A stretch of DNA of 64,000 nucleotides from JACVRW01 sp963819115 (GTDB lineage Bacteria; Actinomycetota; Thermoleophilia; Solirubrobacterales; Thermoleophilaceae). Position numbers and translations under genes: made by a program. Below are positions 56,666-64,000 of the stretch, in pieces. The notes under the pieces are model-generated. The model saw nothing but the letters and a program-made list of their open reading frames with translations, did not search any database and was not told the DNA's origin. Location: positions 248,001-312,000 of the forward strand of contig CAWFUR010000012.1 in the NCBI GenBank assembly GCA_963819115.1, given 5' to 3'. Each line of letters opens with the position of its first letter. The first letter of the stretch is position 1.

Positions 56666-57463
56666 TTGGCCCGGCCCGACGACACGGTCGAACGCGGGAC
56701 CGCCTTCGGCACGATCGTGTGTGCCGTCGATCCGCGTGCCCCGAGCGCCGAGGCGGTGCGGCAGGCGGTGTGGCTGTCGGCTCCGGCCACGGATCTCACC
56801 TTCCTGGCCGTGGTGGCGGGGCGCGCGGAGGACGAGGCGGCCGAGGCCGGGGTGGCTCTCGACGAGGCGGCGCGCCTGGCGGGGGAGCACGGCATCGCCG
56901 CCACCACCCGCACGATCACGAGCCAGAATGCCCCTGAGGGCGTGATCGATGCGAGCACGGGGGCCGACCTCCTGGTGGTGGAGGCGGGGGCCCGCGACGT
57001 GTGGATCGGGGGGATGGCCTCCGCGGCCGTGCACGCGGCGCCGCTGCCGGTTCTCGTGGCGCGCACGGCTCCCGACCCCCGCGACCTGCCCGCGCTCGTG
57101 CTGGTGGCCACCGATGGCTCGCCCGAGTCCCGGCGCGGCGTAGCCCTCGCCGGCCGTATCGCCTCCCAGAGCGGCTCGCGCGCGGCTCTCATCCAGGTGG
57201 CGGACGGACGCCTCGCGGGAGGTAGCGCCCTCGCCGAGGACGCCGCGGCGCTCAGCGGACAGCCCGGCGCGGAGCCCGCGGTGCTCGAGGCTCACGGCGA
57301 CCCAGCCGCCGGTATCGCCGAGGCGGCCCGGCGGGAGCGCGCGTCACTAGTGGTGATCGGAAGCCGTGGCCTGGGCCGGGCGCGCGTGCTCGGCAGCGTG
57401 GGCGAGCGGGTGGCGCACGAGGCGCCCTGCTCCGTGCTCGTGCAGCGCGAGGGCGCGGCGTAG
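56666..57463 (+). CDS. Universal stress protein, tandem two-domain
   Basis: A 265-residue protein, short for a two-domain Usp. Domain one (FGTIVCAVDPRAPSAEAVRQAV) has lost its glycine loop (EAGARDVWIGGMAS). Domain two (LVLVATDGSPESRRGVALA) retains a shortened loop, GSRGLGRARVLGS. Thus at most one ATP site is likely. It starts at TTG 56666, as no ATG or GTG lies suitably. A potassium-channel-like gene follows 20 bases later, which suggests Usp control of ion flux. Confidence 0.85.
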   Translation: MARPDDTVERGTAFGTIVCAVDPRAPSAEAVRQAVWLSAPATDLTFLAVVAGRAEDEAAEAGVALDEAARLAGEHGIAATTRTITSQNAPEGVIDASTGADLLVVEAGARDVWIGGMASAAVHAAPLPVLVARTAPDPRDLPALVLVATDGSPESRRGVALAGRIASQSGSRAALIQVADGRLAGGSALAEDAAALSGQPGAEPAVLEAHGDPAAGIAEAARRERASLVVIGSRGLGRARVLGSVGERVAHEAPCSVLVQREGAA

Positions 57464-57483
57464 GCGCGGCCCGCCGTCGCTCC

Positions 57484-58383
57484 ATGTCGCCTCTCGCCAC
57501 CATCCTTCTCACGATTGCGGGCGTGGCGCTCGCGGCGGTGGCCGTGCGCGATGCCTTCGACGCCCTGCTCCATCCCGAGGGCAGGGCCACCCTCGGCCGG
57601 GCGATCATGCGCGCCGTCTGGGTGCTTTTCAGAGCGCGCCGCTCGCCGCGCCGGGCTCTTCCGCTGGCCGGCCCGCTCGCTCTCACCATCATGATCGCCA
57701 CCTGGGCGGGGCTGCTGGCAGTCGGATGGGCACTGTTCCTCTGGCCCCACCTAGAGGACGGCTTTCGCCTCAGCGAGCCGGCCGCCGGGGGGCCGGGGTT
57801 CGTCGACGCCGTGCACGTGTCCCTCACCACCCTGACCACGGTCGGCTCGGCGGAGGCGATTCCGGTGACACCCTGGCTGCGCGTGGTGGCGCCGATGGAA
57901 GCCCTGGTGGGCTTCGGGCTTCTCAGCGCCAGTGTCTCGTATCTGCTGCTGATCTATCCGGTCCTGGCCCGGCGTCGCTCCCTCGCTTATGAGGTGTCGC
58001 TCCTTCGCAAGGCCGAGCGCGACGACGGCTGGAGGATCGAGGACCTCGACCCCGGGGCGGCGGAGCGGCTGTATGCCGAGCTCACCTCCCGGCTCGTGGC
58101 GGTGGAGCGCGACCTCGTCAACTTCCCGATCGCGTACTACTTCGCCGAGAGCGACGAGCGCTTCTCGCTACCGGCCGTGGCCCCATACATGCTTGGCCTC
58201 GGCCGGCGAGGGGTCCGCCCAGACGCGCCGAACCGCGTTCGCCTACGTGCGGGCCTGCTCCTCGAGGCGATGAACGATCTTGCGCTCACCACGGCGAGCC
58301 GCTTCCACGGTGTCCGCGCCGACTCTACGGAGGCCGTGCTCGCGGCCTACGCCCGGGACCACGCGAGCACCGTCGTCGACTAG
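57484..58383 (+). CDS. Ion-channel-fold (two-TM potassium channel-like) membrane protein
   Basis: A 299-residue protein with an N-terminal helix (about residues 5-25), then a membrane helix (about 65-88), a pore-loop region SLTTLTTVGSAEAIPVTPW and a final membrane helix (about 140-165), followed by a 130-residue cytosolic helical domain. The pore has the TTVG start of the potassium filter, but the following residues are SAE rather than YGD. Selectivity is therefore uncertain. It probably forms an operon with the Usp upstream, and overlaps the ppsA stop convergently by 4 bases. Confidence 0.82.
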   Translation: MSPLATILLTIAGVALAAVAVRDAFDALLHPEGRATLGRAIMRAVWVLFRARRSPRRALPLAGPLALTIMIATWAGLLAVGWALFLWPHLEDGFRLSEPAAGGPGFVDAVHVSLTTLTTVGSAEAIPVTPWLRVVAPMEALVGFGLLSASVSYLLLIYPVLARRRSLAYEVSLLRKAERDDGWRIEDLDPGAAERLYAELTSRLVAVERDLVNFPIAYYFAESDERFSLPAVAPYMLGLGRRGVRPDAPNRVRLRAGLLLEAMNDLALTTASRFHGVRADSTEAVLAAYARDHASTVVD

Positions 58384-60698
58384 GCGCCGTTGCGCGCGGC
58401 GTCCAGCAGCACCCGTCGCTCCGCAGCGGCGATCAGCCGGCGCGCGTTGTCGACCGCGTCCATGTTCACCGACACGGCGTCGATGCCGGCCCTCACGAGC
58501 ACATCCGCGTACTCCGGGTGCACCGAGGGCGCCTGGCCGCAGATCGATGTCTGGAGACCGAGCGACCTCGCCTTGCGGACCAGCTGGTCGATGTAGGTGA
58601 CCACCGCGTGGTCGCGCTCGTCGAAGGTCTCGGAGAGCGTCTCCGAGTCCCGGTCGGCCCCCAGCAGGAGCTGCGTCAGGTCGTTGGACCCGATCGAGAT
58701 CCCCTGGATCCCGATCTCCGCGTACTGCTCCAGCTCGAACAGGACCGAGGGCACCTCGGCCATGGCCCACAGCTCGAAGCCGGGCCGGTCGAGCAGACCG
58801 GACTCCGCCACGATCCCGTGGCAGATCGACATCTCGTGCGCCGTGCGCACGAAGGGCAGCATCACGTGCAGGTTCTGGTGGCCCGCGTCGTAGACCCTGG
58901 ACACGGCGTCGAGCTCCAGGCCCAGGAGGTCCGGCTCGCGGGTGTAGCGGACCGCCCCCCGGTAGCCGATCATCGGATTGGCCTCCTCCGGCTCGAAGCG
59001 GTCACCACCCTCGAGTCCGCGGAACTCGTTCGTGCGGAAGTCGATCGTCCGGTAGGTGATCGGGCGCGGGGAGAAACCGCTCGCGAACGCCTCGAGGGCC
59101 TTGGCCATGCGGGAGACGAACTCCTCGGTGCGCCCCTGCTCCAGAAGCAGCCGCGGGTGCACGCCCTCCAGCGCCTCGATGATCATCAGCTCCGCTCGCA
59201 ACAGGCCCACGCCGTCCACATTCAGTGCGGTGGCATGCTCGAGCTGCGAGGGCTCGGAGAGGTTCACCAGCAGCTTCGTGCCGGTGGTCGGCGCGGCAGG
59301 AGCCGACCCGACGGCGGTCTCCGGCGCCACATGATCGGCCGCGGCCGTGTGCCCCTCGAGCACCACCCCACGGCCGGCGTCCACGGTCACCTCCTCGCCG
59401 TCCCGGAGCTTGTGCGTCGCTGTACCGGTGCCCACGACGCAGGGGATCCCGAGCTCACGCGAAACGATCGCGGCGTGGCAGGTCATCCCCCCCGAATCGG
59501 TGACGATCGCCGCGGCCTTTCGCATCAGCGGCACCCAGTCGGGAGCGGTCATGTGCGTCACGAGGATCTGGCCCTCGTCGAGGTCCGGGCTCTCGGCCAG
59601 CGTGGCCACCACCTTGACGCGGCCGAAGCCGGCCCCGGGCGCCGCACCGAGTCCGCGAACGAGGATCTCCTCGTCCGCCGCCGGAACGGTCGCGGAACCT
59701 GCGTCGGCGGCGGTGCCGCCGATGCTCGTGACGGGCCGCGACTGGAGCATGTGCACGTTGCCGTCCGTGTCGAACGCCCACTCGGTGTCCTGCGGAGCGC
59801 CGTAGTGCTGCTCGATCCGGCGGCCCAGCTCGGCCACCTGCCGCACCTCCATGTCGGAGAGCACGGGCGCGTTGGCCTCGTCGGGTCGGGTGTCGCGCGT
59901 GATGGTGCCGCCACCGGGCACACCCTCGATCACGAGCTCCTTGGTGTGCACCTCGCGAATCAGAGCGTGGAGCGATTCCTTGTCCACCACGTAGCGGTCG
60001 GGTGACACCGAGCCCGAAACCACGGACTCGCCGAGCCCGAACGCGCCCTCGATCACGAGCCTGTCGGTTCGTCCGGCCGCGGGGTCGATCGTGAACATGA
60101 CCCCGGAGCGCGTCGACGCTATCTGCCGCTGCACCACCACGGCGATGTCCATGTCGGCCTGGCTGAATCCGCGCTTCGCGCGGTAGAACACGGTGCGGGC
60201 GCCGAACAGCGAGGCCCAGCAGTCGCGAAGCGCGTCGAGCAGCGCGTCGCGTCCCTTCACGTTGAGGAAGGTCTCGTTCATGCCCGCGAAGGACGCGGCC
60301 TCGGTGTCCTCGGCAGTCGCCGAGGAGCGCACGGCGACGGGCGCCTTCTTCTCCTTGCCGCGCAGCCGCTCGTACGCCGCGGCCACCTCCTCGGCGATCC
60401 AGTCTGGAATCGGAGTGGCACGTATCTCCTCACGAAGCTCGGCGGTCACGTCGGCGAGCGCCTTCGAGTCATCCACGTCCAGATCGGCGAGGCGCTCCCC
60501 CAAGCGCGTCCGTAGGCCCGTCTCCTCGATGAACGCGGCATAGGCAGGGGCCCCTACGACGAAGCCGTCCGGGACGGGGATCCCCGCGGCGGTGAGCTCG
60601 CCGAGGTTGGCGCCCTTCCCGCCGGCCCAGGCCACGTCGGCCCTGGACAGCTGATCGAAGAAGCGGACGGCTGTTTGAGTGGCGGTGGCGCTGGTCAT
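58380..60698 (-). CDS. ppsA: Phosphoenolpyruvate synthase
   Basis: A 772-residue PEP synthase converting pyruvate, ATP and water to PEP, AMP and phosphate. The N-terminal ATP-binding domain starts FFDQLSRADVAWAGGKGANLGEL, the phosphohistidine domain holds GGMTCHAAIVSRELGIPCVVG, and the C-terminal TIM barrel holds GISIGSNDLTQLLLGADRDS and the catalytic CGQAPS cysteine. Length and motifs favour PEP synthase over PPDK. The start at 60698 follows TAGCGT at 7 bases. It allows gluconeogenesis from pyruvate in parallel with the por operon. Confidence 0.95.
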   Translation of the reverse strand: MTSATATQTAVRFFDQLSRADVAWAGGKGANLGELTAAGIPVPDGFVVGAPAYAAFIEETGLRTRLGERLADLDVDDSKALADVTAELREEIRATPIPDWIAEEVAAAYERLRGKEKKAPVAVRSSATAEDTEAASFAGMNETFLNVKGRDALLDALRDCWASLFGARTVFYRAKRGFSQADMDIAVVVQRQIASTRSGVMFTIDPAAGRTDRLVIEGAFGLGESVVSGSVSPDRYVVDKESLHALIREVHTKELVIEGVPGGGTITRDTRPDEANAPVLSDMEVRQVAELGRRIEQHYGAPQDTEWAFDTDGNVHMLQSRPVTSIGGTAADAGSATVPAADEEILVRGLGAAPGAGFGRVKVVATLAESPDLDEGQILVTHMTAPDWVPLMRKAAAIVTDSGGMTCHAAIVSRELGIPCVVGTGTATHKLRDGEEVTVDAGRGVVLEGHTAAADHVAPETAVGSAPAAPTTGTKLLVNLSEPSQLEHATALNVDGVGLLRAELMIIEALEGVHPRLLLEQGRTEEFVSRMAKALEAFASGFSPRPITYRTIDFRTNEFRGLEGGDRFEPEEANPMIGYRGAVRYTREPDLLGLELDAVSRVYDAGHQNLHVMLPFVRTAHEMSICHGIVAESGLLDRPGFELWAMAEVPSVLFELEQYAEIGIQGISIGSNDLTQLLLGADRDSETLSETFDERDHAVVTYIDQLVRKARSLGLQTSICGQAPSVHPEYADVLVRAGIDAVSVNMDAVDNARRLIAAAERRVLLDAARNGA

Positions 60699-60705
60699 TA
60701 CGGCG

Positions 60706-60711
60706 ACGCTA
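60706..60711 (-). promoter_or_regulatory. -10 element of ppsA (leaderless)
   Basis: TAGCGT on the minus strand, 7 bases before the ATG at 60698. Confidence 0.5.
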
Positions 60712-60855
60712 CGCCTGCCGGCCCGCCCTGCCATCAGGAGTTGACCGCAGGACGGCCACGGGATTCACCGCGCGTTTCGAGCACGCGGTCACGCAATCCG
60801 TAACAATCGGCCGTTAGCCGCGCGCATCGACCTACAGAGAGACCAGAGGTGACCA

Positions 60856-61281
60856 GTGGCACCACGCACCACCAGCAAGAGCAAGGCAGGAGGGAAGTCC
60901 AGGTCCCGGGTATCGGGTGGGCAGCAGGCCCTCGACCGACTGAATGACGCTATCGACGCGGCCGAGAAAGCCCTCAAGGACCTTCGGGCCGAGATGGGCC
61001 GCGGCCAGCGCACGATCCTCAGGGACGTGGACACCACGCTCCGAGATGTCCGCAAGCACGTGCGCGGTATCCGGAAGGAGGTGGCCAAGGAGCTGGAGGA
61101 TCTCCAGAAGGCGGCCACCGGGAGGGTCGCGACCGCACGCGGCGCCGCCAAGAAGCCGGCCGCCAAGAAGCCGGCCGCCAAGAAGGCCACCGCGCGGAAG
61201 CCGGCGGCCAAGAAGACGACCACGCGAAAGACCGCGGCCGCGAAGCCCGCCGCCCGGAAGAGCACCGCGCGCAAGAGCTAG
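60856..61281 (+). CDS. Histone H1-like lysine/alanine-rich DNA-binding protein
   Basis: A 141-residue basic protein. The first half (QALDRLNDAIDAAEKALKDLRAEMGRGQRTI and LRDVRKHVRGIRKEVAKELEDL) is a coiled helical domain. The second half, from about residue 90, is low-complexity AAKKPA/ARKPAAKK/TARKS repeats like the tail of eukaryotic H1 and of actinobacterial histone-like proteins. It probably compacts DNA, perhaps in stress or stationary phase. The start is a GTG at 60856. The 3' repeats are GC-rich and prone to length change. A strong hairpin follows. Confidence 0.88.
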   Translation: MAPRTTSKSKAGGKSRSRVSGGQQALDRLNDAIDAAEKALKDLRAEMGRGQRTILRDVDTTLRDVRKHVRGIRKEVAKELEDLQKAATGRVATARGAAKKPAAKKPAAKKATARKPAAKKTTTRKTAAAKPAARKSTARKS

Positions 61282-61296
61282 GCGACCGGGTGGGGA

Positions 61297-61319
61297 GCCG
61301 CGGCCGTCGGGGCCGCGGC
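61297..61319. terminator. Bidirectional hairpin terminator
   Basis: GCCGCGGCC-GTCGG-GGCCGCGGC: a 9-bp stem with a 5-base loop between the convergent histone-like and Usp genes. The outer GGGAG...CTCCC can extend it across a bulge. Confidence 0.7.
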
Positions 61320-61335
61320 GCCGCTCCCTCGCTCT

Positions 61336-61761
61336 CTAGGACTTCACTAGAGGAACGACGAGCACCGGCCTGCGGGCGATGTGCAGCAGGCGCTGCGTGA
61401 CGCTTCCGAGCAGCAGCCCGGCTATGGCGGAATGCCCTCGCGTTCCCACGACGATCAGGTCGGCCTTCGCCTCTTCCGCGATCTCCTCGATCGGGTGTGC
61501 CGGCCCGCCGAGCATGATGTTCCGCATCACCGCGGTCGTGTCGATCCCCTGCTTCGTGAGCTCGCCGGCCTGCCCGCGGATCTCCTCCTGAATCTCATCC
61601 TCGCTCGCGACTATCGGACCTCCGCCCTTGCCGGCCACGTCCTGCTCCACATGAACGATCACGAGCTTCGCGCCATCGCGCTTCGCGAGCTCCGCGGCCA
61701 CCGACATCGCTTGCTTCGACGCATCCGATCCGTCGAGCCCCAACACGATCGTCTTGAACAT
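61336..61761 (-). CDS. Universal stress protein, single domain
   Basis: A 141-residue Usp starting MFKTIVLGLDGSDASKQAM. The ATP loop GTRGHSAIAGLLLGS follows the G-2X-G-9X-G-S pattern exactly, and the terminal strand is RPVLVVPLVKS. The start at 61761 is fixed by the usual MFKTIVLG beginning and a GGAGAAGAG ribosome-binding site; the open frame upstream is antisense to adhE. It is the most canonical single-domain Usp here and is divergent from adhE. Confidence 0.95.
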   Translation of the reverse strand: MFKTIVLGLDGSDASKQAMSVAAELAKRDGAKLVIVHVEQDVAGKGGGPIVASEDEIQEEIRGQAGELTKQGIDTTAVMRNIMLGGPAHPIEEIAEEAKADLIVVGTRGHSAIAGLLLGSVTQRLLHIARRPVLVVPLVKS

Positions 61762-61905
61762 CTCTTCTCCGGGTTCGTGAGCTTGGCGAGCAGAATCTGA
61801 CGACGCCCCGCCCGGAAGGCAACCCTGAGAATCAGTAGTCGCCCCGGACAACGTCCCGTGATCTCCGCCGAAGCGCCCGATGGCCTCGATCGGGAAGCTG
61901 CTGTC

Positions 61906-64000
61906 GTGTCGTTCCCCACGACCATCCCGGTGGGGGGGCCACCCGCAAAGGATCTCCCGGTGGTTGGTCCCTCGGTGGCCGCTCGCCTCGACGAGCACGT
62001 CGAGCGCGGGCGGACCGCCGCCCGGGAGTTCCGCAAGCTCGACCAGGAGACCGTGGACAGGATCGTCTGGGCGATGGTCGTGGCCGGTCTTCGCAACGCC
62101 GTTGATCTCGCCGAGCTCGCGATGGAGGAGACCGGCTTCGGCGTGTTCGAGGACAAGGTCGTGAAGAACTACGTGGCCACCGAGTTCCTCTTCGACTACC
62201 TCAAGGACAAGCGCTCCGTGGGCGTGATCGACGAGGATCCCGAGCGCGGCATCCAGTACGTGGCCGAGCCGATCGGCGTGGTGCTCGCCCTCACGCCGAT
62301 CACCAACCCAACCTCCACGGTCCTGTTCAAGTCGATCGTGGCCGCGAAGACGCGCAACGCGATGATCTTTCGGCCGTCCGCGCGTGCAGTCCGCTGCGCG
62401 GAGCGCGTGGTGGAGATCCTCCAGGCCGCGGGTGAGCGCGAGGGGCTCCCGCCGCATGCGCTCCAGGTGGTGCCCGATCCCAGCCTCGAGGTCTCCCAGT
62501 ACCTCTTCCACCACGACGGGGTGGACTTCATCTGGACCACGGGTGGTCCGAAGGCCGTGGCCGCCGCCAACCAGGCGGGCAAGCCCTGCCTCAGCGTGGG
62601 AGCCGGCAACGCCCCCGTGTACCTGCACTCCAGTGCCGACGTTCAGATGGCCGCGGTGGACATCCTGATCTCCAAGACCTTCGACGCCTCGGTTATCTGC
62701 CCCGCAGAGCAGACGTGCGTGATCCACGAGGCGATCTGGGACGAGACGCTGGCCGAGCTCCAGCGTCTCGGCGCCCGGCTGCTCGACGAGGACGAGGTGC
62801 GGCGCCTCGCCGACCTCTCGTTCCGTCCCGACGGAGGTGTGGAGATCCGCGCCCTCGGCCAGTCGTGCGCGAACCTGGCCACCATGGCCGGATTCGAGGC
62901 CGGTCAGGAGGATAAGGTCCTGCTCGCGCCGCTTCCCTCGGATCCCGAGGAGCTCGCCCGCCATCCGTTGATCCGGGAGAAGCTGATGCCCGTGCTGGGC
63001 GTGGTGCGCTCTCCCTCGGTGGAGCACGCCATCACGGTCTGCGACCTGGTCACCGAGCACGGGGGCCTGGGCCACACGTCCGCGGTCTATGCGACCGACC
63101 AGACCGTGATAGACAGCTTCGCGGAATCGATCCGCACCGGCCGCATCCTGGTGAACGCGCCGACGGCCGTGGGCGCACTGGGCGGCGTCTACAACTCGAT
63201 GACGCCCACCTTCTCCCTCGGCTGCGGCACCTGGGGCGGCTCGGTCACCACCGACAACATCAACTACCGCAACCTGCTGAACGTGAAGACGGTGTCCCGG
63301 CGCCAGGCGCCCTCGCAGTGGTTCCGGGTTCCCTCCGACACCTACTTCAACCCCGGCGCGCTCGACACTCTGCGAGAGGTCCGGGCGCGCCAGGCGATGC
63401 TCGTCACCGACCCCGAGGCGGAGGCCCGCGGAGTGGCCGACGAGGTGCGAGCGCACCTCGGCGACATGGGCGTCCATGTGTTCTCCGCGATCGAGCCCGA
63501 GCCCACGGAGGCGCAGATCCGCGCGGGCGTGAAGGTGCTGGACGAGCTTTGCCCCGACCTCCTGATCGCCGTCGGCGGCGGGTCGGTGATGGACGCGGCG
63601 AAGGCCATGCGCCTATTCCACGAGAGTCCCGAGCTGAGACTCGACGAGCTCACGCTTCCCTTCCTCGACGCCCGCAAGCGCGTGGCCCACTTCCCGCAGG
63701 TAGATCACTCGCTCCGGCTGGTGGCGATCCCCACCACGTCGGGGACGGGGTCCGAGGTCTCCCCGGCGGCCGTGATCACGGTCGAGGGCCGCAAGGAGAC
63801 GCTCGTGGACTATTCGCTGGTCCCGGACATGGCGGTGGTTGACCCGCGTCTCACTCTCTCGATGCCGCCCACCCTCACCGCGGACACGGGCATCGACGCG
63901 CTCACCCATGCCCTCGAGGCGGTGGTGTCGATCTTCGCCTCCCCCTACACGGACGCGTTCTGCGTCCAGGCGATCTATCAGATCCTTCCGAACCTCCCGC
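61906..64000 (+). CDS. adhE: Bifunctional aldehyde-alcohol dehydrogenase AdhE (5' part)
   Basis: The frame is open from 61861 to the window end. The GTG at 61906 gives VSFPTTIPVGGPPAKD and has GGGAAG about 9 bases upstream. The first domain is a CoA-acylating aldehyde dehydrogenase with the catalytic cysteine in FDASVICPAEQTC, followed by the FSLGCGTWGGSVTTDNINYRN linker. The second is an iron-dependent alcohol dehydrogenase with AVGGGSVMDAAKAM, TTSGTGSEVSP and GIDALTHALEA. It reduces acetyl-CoA to ethanol, reoxidising NADH under anoxia. About 698 codons are in the window; a whole AdhE is about 870-900. Confidence 0.95.
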   Translation, partial: MSFPTTIPVGGPPAKDLPVVGPSVAARLDEHVERGRTAAREFRKLDQETVDRIVWAMVVAGLRNAVDLAELAMEETGFGVFEDKVVKNYVATEFLFDYLKDKRSVGVIDEDPERGIQYVAEPIGVVLALTPITNPTSTVLFKSIVAAKTRNAMIFRPSARAVRCAERVVEILQAAGEREGLPPHALQVVPDPSLEVSQYLFHHDGVDFIWTTGGPKAVAAANQAGKPCLSVGAGNAPVYLHSSADVQMAAVDILISKTFDASVICPAEQTCVIHEAIWDETLAELQRLGARLLDEDEVRRLADLSFRPDGGVEIRALGQSCANLATMAGFEAGQEDKVLLAPLPSDPEELARHPLIREKLMPVLGVVRSPSVEHAITVCDLVTEHGGLGHTSAVYATDQTVIDSFAESIRTGRILVNAPTAVGALGGVYNSMTPTFSLGCGTWGGSVTTDNINYRNLLNVKTVSRRQAPSQWFRVPSDTYFNPGALDTLREVRARQAMLVTDPEAEARGVADEVRAHLGDMGVHVFSAIEPEPTEAQIRAGVKVLDELCPDLLIAVGGGSVMDAAKAMRLFHESPELRLDELTLPFLDARKRVAHFPQVDHSLRLVAIPTTSGTGSEVSPAAVITVEGRKETLVDYSLVPDMAVVDPRLTLSMPPTLTADTGIDALTHALEAVVSIFASPYTDAFCVQAIYQILPNLP

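Overview
This 64 kb window is very GC-rich, almost fully coding, and free of insertion sequences, phage genes and CRISPR arrays. NucS in place of MutS/MutL, F420-type LLM oxidoreductases, a lysine-rich histone-like protein, frequent GTG/TTG starts and many apparently leaderless genes point to an actinobacterium. The gene mix and the dispersed GATCGG hairpin repeats suggest the Thermoleophilia/Solirubrobacterales side of the phylum; this placement is inference.

Region 1 (1-14.98 kb) is mixed housekeeping: a P450 end, an LLM oxidoreductase, a PPK2 kinase, nucS, small NTF2 and monooxygenase-fold proteins, a lysophospholipid acyltransferase, a CsbD stress protein, an AI-2E-type transporter, a LuxR regulator coupled to a 31-aa membrane peptide, a secreted subtilase, an SDR, tadA, tRNA-Ser(CGA), a SoxR regulator divergent from its probable target, and an ArsR/AHSA1 pair.

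Region 2 (14.98-38.1 kb) is dominated by universal stress proteins. It holds an operon of a CBS protein plus three Usp genes, phosphoketolase facing acetate kinase, a NarL-type regulator, a ZIP transporter, two related flavoproteins, a DevS-like GAF histidine kinase, more Usp genes around an internally deleted P-type ATPase, GAPDH, a flavodoxin, an APH/P-loop kinase, a second CBS protein, a PfkB sugar kinase and a PHP phosphatase.

Region 3 (38.2-64 kb) is anaerobic or fermentative energy metabolism. It holds a complete group 3b-like NAD(P)-coupled [NiFe] hydrogenase operon with its protease and an embedded cyclic-nucleotide-binding protein, a third flavoprotein, an ABC exporter, an APC permease, an NDP-forming acyl-CoA synthetase/GNAT fusion, a pyruvate:ferredoxin oxidoreductase operon with an NAD(P)-linked partner, a Pit phosphate transporter, a Usp/K+-channel pair, PEP synthase, a histone-like protein, a last Usp and the start of adhE.

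Together regions 2 and 3 look like a hypoxia/dormancy island. The content closely parallels the mycobacterial DosR regulon (Usp, CBS, PfkB, CtpF-type ATPase, APH/P-loop protein, GAF kinase, hydrogenase), with fermentative carbon routes to acetate and ethanol alongside. No gap between genes exceeds about 225 bases. The largest (10802-11022, 60699-60855, 61762-61905, 12689-12813) contain only the promoter-like elements noted below, or nothing I recognise.
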